A DNA stretch of 11,145 nt from positions 1 to 11,145 of the forward strand of contig JAVBPS010000015.1 of NCBI GenBank assembly GCA_031549495.1. Reading direction: 5' to 3'. The notes under the pieces were generated by a model. That model ran no database searches. It saw only the letters and a program-made list of their open reading frames with translations, and was not told the DNA's origin. This document shows positions 5,950 to 11,145 of this stretch, piece by piece. This DNA is from JAVBOW01 sp031549495 (GTDB lineage: Bacteria; Bacteroidota; Bacteroidia; Bacteroidales; Rikenellaceae). The position numbers were made by a program, and so were the translations under genes. The first letter of the stretch is position 1. Each line of letters opens with the position of its first letter.

Positions 5950-6927
5950 ATGAGAATCAATCGCTTCATCCCCGTACTGCTGCTTATCGCGGTTGCCGGG
6001 GAAGCCTTCGCGCAGCAGAAAACCACGCGCGACGAATACATACAGCAATACAAAAAACTCGCCATAGAGGCGCGCGATACCTACGGCATCCCCGCCAGTA
6101 TCACCATGGCCCAGGGCCTGCTGGAGTCCGACAACGGCAACAGCCGCCTGGCCTGCGAAGCGAACAACCACTTCGGTATCAAGTGTAAAAAGGAATGGAA
6201 AGGCGAAACGATCTCGCACGACGACGATCAGAAAGGCGAATGTTTCCGTAAATATTCCACCGCCGAGGATTCCTACCGCGACCACTCCGTTTTCCTCCAC
6301 GCCTCGCCGCGCTACGCCTCGCTGTTCAACCTGCGCCCCACCGACTACCAGGGATGGGCCTACGGGCTGAAAACGGCCGGTTACGCCACCAGCCCCACCT
6401 ACGCCGTGCAGCTGATCAAGATCATCGAGGACAACGGCCTGTTCCTGCTGGACGACATGCAGGCCACGCCCGATATGATCGCCGAGGAAAAAAACACCTT
6501 CACGCGCGCCGTCACTTGGGGCGAATGGCAGGACGCGGGCGAGCGGATCGACGTGGACAACTACATGGTCTCGATGCGGTCGCGCGCCGGATACTCGCTC
6601 TACACCAACAACGGCAGCGAATTCGTGCTGGCCAACAAGGACGACACCTACGAATCGCTGGGCCGTGCGATCGGCATCTCCCCCTCGCGCCTGCGCAAAC
6701 TCAACGACCGCGACAAGAGTGCCGAACTCTCGACGGGCGACATGGTCTACCTGAAAACGAAGGCCAAAAAAGCCAACAACGGCAAACTGATCCACGTGGT
6801 GGAGGAGGGCGAGACGATGTACGGCGTGGCGCAACGCTACGGCATCCGGTTGAATTCACTGGCCGCGATGAACCACCGTTCGCCGGATAGTGTGCTGGTC
6901 GTCGGACAACAACTGCGATTAATGTAA
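5950..6927 (+). CDS. GH73-type N-acetylglucosaminidase with C-terminal LysM modules
   Basis: A 325-residue exported peptidoglycan hydrolase. Residues 1-21 are a signal peptide (MRINRF, hydrophobic core, AFA before QQ). The catalytic domain spans about 28-168: ITMAQGLLESDNGNSRLACEA (51-71) carries the expected catalytic glutamate at E59, followed by NNHFGIKCK (72-80) and a conserved tail, YRDHSVFLHASPRYASLF (109-126), then GYATSPTYA (144-152). The family cleaves the beta-1,4 bond after GlcNAc in glycan strands. The C-terminus has two LysM-like modules, a diverged one at about 224-269 and a clearer one at 281-325 (IHVVEEGETMYGVAQRYGI...), which bind peptidoglycan. Likely periplasmic, in wall remodelling or cell separation. 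The start is supported by the promoter 28 bases upstream. First gene of the rightward operon. Confidence 0.93.
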   Translation: MRINRFIPVLLLIAVAGEAFAQQKTTRDEYIQQYKKLAIEARDTYGIPASITMAQGLLESDNGNSRLACEANNHFGIKCKKEWKGETISHDDDQKGECFRKYSTAEDSYRDHSVFLHASPRYASLFNLRPTDYQGWAYGLKTAGYATSPTYAVQLIKIIEDNGLFLLDDMQATPDMIAEEKNTFTRAVTWGEWQDAGERIDVDNYMVSMRSRAGYSLYTNNGSEFVLANKDDTYESLGRAIGISPSRLRKLNDRDKSAELSTGDMVYLKTKAKKANNGKLIHVVEEGETMYGVAQRYGIRLNSLAAMNHRSPDSVLVVGQQLRLM

Positions 6928-7028
6928 ATTATGAATTATGGATTATGAATTATGAATTGCCTGCCGGAAGAGTAGCAATGAATAATCTGAATCCATCATT
7001 CATAATCCATAATTCATAATTCATAATT
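6928..7028 (+). repeat. Heptamer-armed hairpin element, copy E2
   Basis: Begins at the base after the glucosaminidase stop. The 5' arm (6928-6958) uses ATTATGA/ATTATGG heptamers, then the core GCCTGCCGGAAGA (6959-6971), a 26-base loop (6972-6997) and a 3' arm of TTCATAA heptamers (6998-7028). The 3' arm is identical over 31 bases to that of E1, and the core with its preceding 19 bases is identical to E1; only the loop differs in length and sequence. It ends 7 bases before the next ATG. Confidence 0.85.
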
Positions 7029-7035
7029 CAAAAGC

Positions 7036-7725
7036 ATGGACAGCGAAGAGGGCATACGAAGTCCCCTGGCCGCGAAACTGATCGAAAAGGCCAACCTCCA
7101 ACAGAAGGTGTACGATAACGCCTTCCACGTTTTCAACCAATTGAAAGAGCTCCTGCACGAGTTTTCGGCCGAGCTGGACGAAGACCTCGACGAGCGGATC
7201 GACAAACGCATCCGCATCGAGTACCGCGACCGCGGCAAGTTCGAGGCGCAACTGCAGGTGGCGGGCGAGGTGCTCGTCTTCGTGATGCACACCAACGTAT
7301 TCTCGTTCGAACGCTCGCATCCCGTCTGGCAGAATGGGTACATTCAGGCGGATCCCAACCGGGCCTACTGCGGGGTGATCAACATCTATAATTTCCTCTC
7401 CGATTCGTTCAAATACAACCGCTCGGGCGACGAGGGCTACCTGATCGGCCGCCTGTTCGTCAACGGCGAGATGCAGTATTTCGTGGAGGGCAAACGCCAG
7501 CGCGGCATCCGCCACGAGCGTTTCGGCCAGGGCGCGATCGACGAGGGCGCCCTGCAGCAGATCGTCGACAGCGCCGTGGGCTACGCCCTGGACTTCGACA
7601 CGCTGGTTCCGCCCTACGAGCTGGTGAAAGTCGCCACCCTCGACCAACTGAACACAAAATTCGAAAGCTCGAAATTCGAGATCGGCAAACGCCTGGGCTA
7701 CGAATTCCGCATCGACGATATTTAA
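7036..7725 (+). CDS. Conserved Bacteroidales protein of unknown function
   Basis: A 229-residue acidic, soluble-looking protein with no signal peptide or membrane span. I recognise it only as a type of conserved hypothetical protein in Bacteroidales, from memory. Visible features: a charged helical N-terminus (about 10-65, with LDEDLDERIDKRIRIEYRDR at 47-66), then an alpha/beta region with motifs GKFEAQLQVAGEVLVFVMHT (67-86), CGVINIYNFLSDSFKYNR (112-129) and GYLIGRLFVNGEMQYFVEGK (134-153). The strongly ordered middle suggests a ligand-binding or structural fold, but no catalytic signature is evident. It is second in the operon after the glucosaminidase, with element E2 filling the gap, so co-expression with cell-wall remodelling is likely. 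No function is assigned. Confidence 0.85.
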   Translation: MDSEEGIRSPLAAKLIEKANLQQKVYDNAFHVFNQLKELLHEFSAELDEDLDERIDKRIRIEYRDRGKFEAQLQVAGEVLVFVMHTNVFSFERSHPVWQNGYIQADPNRAYCGVINIYNFLSDSFKYNRSGDEGYLIGRLFVNGEMQYFVEGKRQRGIRHERFGQGAIDEGALQQIVDSAVGYALDFDTLVPPYELVKVATLDQLNTKFESSKFEIGKRLGYEFRIDDI

Positions 7726-7740
7726 CCGGGACGGGATTGC

Positions 7741-8160
7741 GGGCATCCCTCGCGAGTGCCCCTACGGAGTCGGCCAATGCGCGTCATGTCGAGCGTTAGT
7801 CGAGATATCTTAAGATGTCTGTTTGAGATGTCTCGACTAACGCTCGACATGACGAGAGAGCCGGAGGTAGCCGAAGGCGGGGGCGCGAGGGCCAGAGCGG
7901 CGGCCAAAGCGCGCAGGCCCGCGCCATAAGCGGGAGGCTTGGGCCCCGCCAGGTTTTTTGGGGACCAAGGACGGAAACTGGAACGGGCGGCCGGAGCAGA
8001 GCGTAGGCGTGCGATGTGGCCTGTGCGCAGTGGAATTTCCGGCCGACTTCCCAAAAAATCCGTAAGCGGGTAAGCCGGGAGCGCGGCGCGTGACCTTTTT
8101 GCTTACTTTTTGGGTCAAGCCAAAAAGTAAGTCGCCCTCAGGCGAAAAAGAGGAACAGAA
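7741..8160 (-). repeat. Dispersed intergenic element, copy C (subtype C/D, full length, with nested hairpin)
   Basis: It fills most of the 466-base gap between the unknown-function gene and the AsmA gene. From right to left: small hairpin (8132-8145), 11-bp stem TTACTTTTTGG/CCAAAAAGTAA (8103-8130), the conserved GC block, long-range arms around 8047-8061 and 7952-7966 (pairing through TTTTTTGGG/CCCAAAAAA), and an end hairpin related to that of copy B (7741-7761). Over 7991-8130 it matches copy D (10991-11130) with three mismatches and no gap. Compared with B it lacks the 73-base insert and the GAACGTTTATTT end motif, but carries an extra hairpin at 7782-7854. Open frames across it are not genes. 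No clear promoter for the AsmA gene was found here. Confidence 0.82.
7782..7854. repeat. 24-bp-arm perfect hairpin nested in copy C
   Basis: Arms 7782-7805 (starting CGTCATGTCGAGCG) and 7831-7854 are exact complements over 24 bases; six more pairs, two of them G-T, extend into the 25-base loop. The flanks match copy B across the site, so the hairpin seems inserted into the larger element. Like the hairpins at 1109-1139 and 10858-10936 it carries GTCAT...ATGAC near its ends. Confidence 0.85.
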
Positions 8161-8191
8161 TATATGTATTGCTCATTAAATAATCAAGATT

Positions 8192-10846
8192 ATGAAAAAA
8201 GCATTAAAAATTTTCGGTATCGTCATCGCCGCGATCCTCGTCCTGATGATCGTCCTACCCATCGCCTTCAAAGGCAAGATCAAGGAGGTCCTCGTCAAAG
8301 AGGGCAACGAGATGATCGACGCCCGCTTCGACTTCGGCAAACTGTCGTTATCGCTGTTCCGCAACTTCCCGTCCGTATCGGCCTCCCTGCATGACTTCTA
8401 TGTCGTCGGCAAAGACCGCTTCGAGGCCGACACCCTGATCCGCGCCGGCCGCCTCTCGATCGCCTTCGACCTCTGGTCGTTGTTCGGCGACTCGGGCTAC
8501 GACATCAGCCGCGTGGAGATCGACCGCACGATGCTCAACGCGATCGTCCTGGAGGACGGCAAAGCCAACTGGGACATCATGAAGTCCACCGGCGAGGAGC
8601 AGGCCGACTCGACGGCAGCCCCCTCGGCCCTGCGCATCAAACTCAAAAAGCTCTCCATCACCGACCTGAGCCTCACGTACGACGACCGCCAGGGGAAGAT
8701 GTACGCCGCCGCTGCCGACCTGGACGCCACGCTCTCGGGCGACCTGAGCGCCTCGCGCAGCCTGATCGGCCTTGTGGCCCAGGCCTCGGGGATCAACTTC
8801 CGCATGGGCGGTGTGCCCTACCTGCGTAACGCCGATTTCTACGCCAGGATGGACGTGGACGCCGACCTGGAAGGCAACGTCTACACGCTCAAAAAGAACG
8901 TGCTGCGCCTGAACGCCCTGGAATTGGGCCTGGACGGCTGGCTGGGGATCGTGCCCGAGGGCATGGAGATGGACCTGAAATTCGTCACCCCGAAGATCAA
9001 CTTCAAAGACATCCTCTCGCTCGTCCCGGCCATCTACGCCAAGGATTTCGCCGACGTGCAGGCCACGGGCGAGGTGAGCCTCGAAGGGTGGGCCAAAGGT
9101 GCGATGATCGGCGACGCGCTGCCCGGCTTCGACGTGAATATCAAGGTGTCGGACGCCACGTTCCGCTACCCCGACCTGCCGAAGAGCGTCGATAAGATCA
9201 ACATCGCCGCCCACATCCAGAACCCCGGCGGGACGGCCGACCAGACGTTGGTGGACGTGAACCCGTTCAGCTTTGAAATGGCGGGCAACCCGTTCAGCGT
9301 GAAAGCCTCCGTGCGCACGCCGGTCAGCGACCTGGCCTTCGACGCCTCGGCGCAAGGTACGATCGACTTGGGCCTGGTCAAAGAGGTCTACCCCCTGGAT
9401 AGCATGGAACTCAACGGCCTGGTCAAAGCCGACGCCTCGGTAGCCGGCCGCATGTCCTATATCGAGAAAGAACAATACGAAAACATCAAGGCCGAGGGCT
9501 CGGTAACGCTGAGCAACATGGTGCTCAAGTCGGCCGACAACCCCGACGTGAACATCAAGACCAGCACGCTGACCTTCTCGCCGCGCTACCTCGACCTAAG
9601 CGAGACGAGCCTCGTGATCGGCCGCAACGACCTGACGCTGGACTGCCGCGTGGAGAACTACATCGCCTACGCGATGAAGGACGCCACCCTGCGCGGGACG
9701 ATGAACCTGCGATCCAACTATCTGAACGCCAACGACCTGATCAATGGCGGCGAAGCCGAGACCGCGACCGCCGACACCACGGCGATGAGCGTGATCGAAG
9801 TGCCCAAGAACCTCGACCTGGCGGTGAACGCCTCGCTCAAAGAGGTGATCTACGACAACATGACCATCCAGAACCTGGCGGGCAACATCGCCGTGAAGGA
9901 CGGCGTGGCCAACCTGAAAAACCTCTCGATGAACACGCTCGGGGGCGCGGTCAAAATGTCCGGTACGTACAGCACCGCCAAAGGCAAGGATAAGCCCGAA
10001 TTCGCCGCCGACCTGGCGATGACCGGCCTGGAATTCAGCCAGACGTTCGGCACCTTCGTCACGATCCAGAAACTGGCCCCGATCTTCCAGGATTTGAAGG
10101 GTAACTTCTCGGGCTCGATGAACCTTGCCACCCAGCTCGACCAGACGATGAGTCCCGTGCTGCAAACGATGAACGGTAAGGGCAGCCTAAAGACCGCCGA
10201 CCTAAGCCTCTCGGAGATCGGCGTGGTCAAAACGATCACCCAACTCACGAGCATGGGCGACATGCTCAACCGCAAGGTGAAAGACCTGACCATCGACTTC
10301 ACCATCGCCGAGGGCAAGATCAACACCAAACCGTTCGACATCAAGTTGGGCGATATGGCGATCAACCTCTCGGGCAGCACCTCGCTCGACCAGACCATCG
10401 CCTACACGGGTAAGGTGCAGTTGCCCGCCGCCGCGGCCAGCGCGACCAAAGGCCTGCTGTCGAGCGTGAACCTGAAGATCGGCGGTACGTTCACCTCGCC
10501 GCAGGTGTCGCTCGACACGAAAGACCTGGTGACCCAAGCCACGCAGGCCGTGGTGAACCAAGCCCTCGATGAGGTGGGCAAGAAGCTCGGCATGAACCTC
10601 GCCGACGCCCAGGCACGCAAGGAGCAGCTGGTGAAGAGCGCCACCGACGCCGGTGCGAAGATCATGGATGCGGCCCAGAAACAGGCTGACGCCCTGACCG
10701 ACAAAGCGAAAGACCCGCTCGCCAAGATCGCCGCCAAGCAGGCTGCCGCCGCCGTCATCGCCCAGGCGCAGAAGCAAGTGGACGCGATGGTCGCCAAAGC
10801 CACCCTGCAGGGCGACTCGATCGTCACCGCCGCGGCCGCCGAATAA
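8192..10846 (+). CDS. AsmA-family envelope protein
   Basis: An 884-residue protein anchored in the inner membrane by one N-terminal segment (about 7-26, after MKKALK) with the rest in the periplasm. The AsmA N-terminal signature is visible: FDFGKLSLSLFRNFPSVSAS (46-65), a short basic/acidic beta region, FDLWSLF (92-98) and LEDGKANWDIM (120-130). The body is repetitive beta-rich sequence typical of the AsmA/TamB/YicH group, whose members are thought to form hydrophobic grooves carrying lipids between membranes. The last 85 or so residues are very rich in Ala, Lys and Gln (LVTQATQAVV..., then KQADALTDKAKDP...), predicted helical or coiled-coil. The ATG follows an AT-rich leader (about 30 bases after copy C). 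It is a single-gene unit bracketed by inverted copies C and D. Substrate is unknown. Confidence 0.9.
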   Translation: MKKALKIFGIVIAAILVLMIVLPIAFKGKIKEVLVKEGNEMIDARFDFGKLSLSLFRNFPSVSASLHDFYVVGKDRFEADTLIRAGRLSIAFDLWSLFGDSGYDISRVEIDRTMLNAIVLEDGKANWDIMKSTGEEQADSTAAPSALRIKLKKLSITDLSLTYDDRQGKMYAAAADLDATLSGDLSASRSLIGLVAQASGINFRMGGVPYLRNADFYARMDVDADLEGNVYTLKKNVLRLNALELGLDGWLGIVPEGMEMDLKFVTPKINFKDILSLVPAIYAKDFADVQATGEVSLEGWAKGAMIGDALPGFDVNIKVSDATFRYPDLPKSVDKINIAAHIQNPGGTADQTLVDVNPFSFEMAGNPFSVKASVRTPVSDLAFDASAQGTIDLGLVKEVYPLDSMELNGLVKADASVAGRMSYIEKEQYENIKAEGSVTLSNMVLKSADNPDVNIKTSTLTFSPRYLDLSETSLVIGRNDLTLDCRVENYIAYAMKDATLRGTMNLRSNYLNANDLINGGEAETATADTTAMSVIEVPKNLDLAVNASLKEVIYDNMTIQNLAGNIAVKDGVANLKNLSMNTLGGAVKMSGTYSTAKGKDKPEFAADLAMTGLEFSQTFGTFVTIQKLAPIFQDLKGNFSGSMNLATQLDQTMSPVLQTMNGKGSLKTADLSLSEIGVVKTITQLTSMGDMLNRKVKDLTIDFTIAEGKINTKPFDIKLGDMAINLSGSTSLDQTIAYTGKVQLPAAAASATKGLLSSVNLKIGGTFTSPQVSLDTKDLVTQATQAVVNQALDEVGKKLGMNLADAQARKEQLVKSATDAGAKIMDAAQKQADALTDKAKDPLAKIAAKQAAAAVIAQAQKQVDAMVAKATLQGDSIVTAAAAE

Positions 10847-10857
10847 CCGTATTCGTT

Positions 10858-10936
10858 TCTTTGTCATCCTGCAGCGCAGCGAAGGACCTCAGACAGTCTT
10901 TTTGAGGTCCTTCGCTGCGCTGCAGAATGACAAAGA
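10858..10936. repeat. 34-bp-arm GTCAT...ATGAC hairpin after the AsmA gene
   Basis: Arms 10858-10891 (TCTTTGTCATCCTGCAGCGC onward) and 10903-10936 are complementary except for one C/A mismatch, with an 11-base loop. It begins 12 bases after the AsmA stop. It could protect or end the transcript, but no T-tract follows on the plus strand, so I classify it as a repeat. It is the longest member of the family that includes 1109-1139. Confidence 0.85.
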
Positions 10937-10942
10937 GAGTTA

Positions 10943-11145
10943 AAATAAACGTTCTTTTTATTCTGTCACGCTTTTTCGCCTGAAGGCGACTTACTTTTTG
11001 GCTGGACCCAAAAAGTAAGCAAAAAGGTCACGCGCCGCGCTCCCGGCTTACCCGCTTACGGATTTTTTGGGAAGTCGGCCGGAAATTCCATTGCGCACAG
11101 GCCACATCGCACGCCTCCGCTCTGCTCCGGCCTCCCATTCCAGTT
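10943..11145 (+). repeat. Dispersed intergenic element, copy D (subtype C/D, cut by window end)
   Basis: Starts with AAATAAACGTTC (10943-10954), then the small hairpin TCGCC-TGAA-GGCGA (10976-10989), the 11-bp stem TTACTTTTTGG/CCAAAAAGTAA (10991-11018) and the conserved GC block. The window ends inside the block that precedes the second long-range arm in B and C. Nearly identical to copy C over 140 bases. Confidence 0.82.

Noticed and set aside
5865..6065. N-terminal extension of the DUF4254 protein to 272 residues
   Set aside because: It overlaps both promoters and the start of the divergent gene, and the conserved domain begins at MKPILMFTPE or MFTPE.
5914..6834. 306-codon minus-strand frame antisense to the glucosaminidase
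   Set aside because: The plus strand has a catalytic motif, signal peptide and LysM module; the antisense frame has none.
5161..7028. CRISPR-like array from repeated ATTATGA units
   Set aside because: The units are 7 bases, directly adjacent, without spacers; they form hairpin arms.
7722..8118. Two overlapping minus-strand open frames of 93-110 codons
   Set aside because: They are translations of repeat copy C in a GC-rich region and share peptide segments with frames in copy B.
8348..9475. Long minus-strand frame antisense to the AsmA gene
   Set aside because: Val/His/Gly-rich shadow composition; the AsmA frame has the family signatures and continues through it.
10858..10936. Canonical intrinsic terminator after AsmA
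   Set aside because: The stem is long, but no T-tract follows on the plus strand, and the sequence belongs to a repeat family also found inside a gene.
1..11145. Defence system, toxin-antitoxin pair, integrase or transposase genes
   Set aside because: Every confident gene belongs to an envelope-related or uncharacterised housekeeping-like family; no such motifs were seen on either strand.

Overview
The window looks like a chromosomal segment of a GC-rich member of the Bacteroidales, most likely an Alistipes-like (Rikenellaceae) gut bacterium. The evidence is a TonB-dependent receptor followed by a DUF5689-type lipoprotein, a DUF4254 protein, a GH73 glucosaminidase with LysM modules, an AsmA-family protein, and a -33/-7 promoter of the Bacteroidetes type (TTTG-N20-TAnnTTTG). 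The genus is an inference; no rRNA or other taxonomic marker is present.

Layout: (1) 1-276, repeat copy A and a half-unit of a second repeat family. (2) 277-3604, a minus-strand two-gene operon: outer-membrane TonB-dependent receptor, then a lipoprotein that starts one base after the receptor stop. (3) 3605-4102, repeat copy B. (4) 4103-7725, two divergent two-gene operons from a shared, overlapping promoter region near 5877-5922: leftward DUF4254 protein then a family 9 glycosyltransferase, rightward GH73 glucosaminidase/LysM protein then a conserved protein of unknown function. Between first and second gene of each operon lies the same AT-rich heptamer-repeat hairpin element (5161-5248 and 6928-7028), in the same orientation relative to transcription. 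(5) 7726-8191, repeat copy C, with a 24-bp-arm hairpin nested inside. (6) 8192-10846, a large AsmA-family protein. (7) 10847-11145, a 34-bp-arm hairpin and repeat copy D, cut by the window edge.

The genes are envelope-centred: outer-membrane uptake, surface glycan or LPS assembly, peptidoglycan cleavage, and envelope lipid handling. None is exotic. The most interesting material is intergenic. A modular element of roughly 420-435 bp recurs four times in strictly alternating orientation, so that the receptor operon and the AsmA gene are each bracketed by inverted copies whose hairpin ends face the genes. A and B form one sequence subtype and C and D another, matching the gene block they bracket. 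Two stems differ between copies in ways that keep pairing, which argues for selected secondary structure. I see no CRISPR array, rRNA, tRNA, integrase, transposase or recognisable defence system. All alignments were made by eye.
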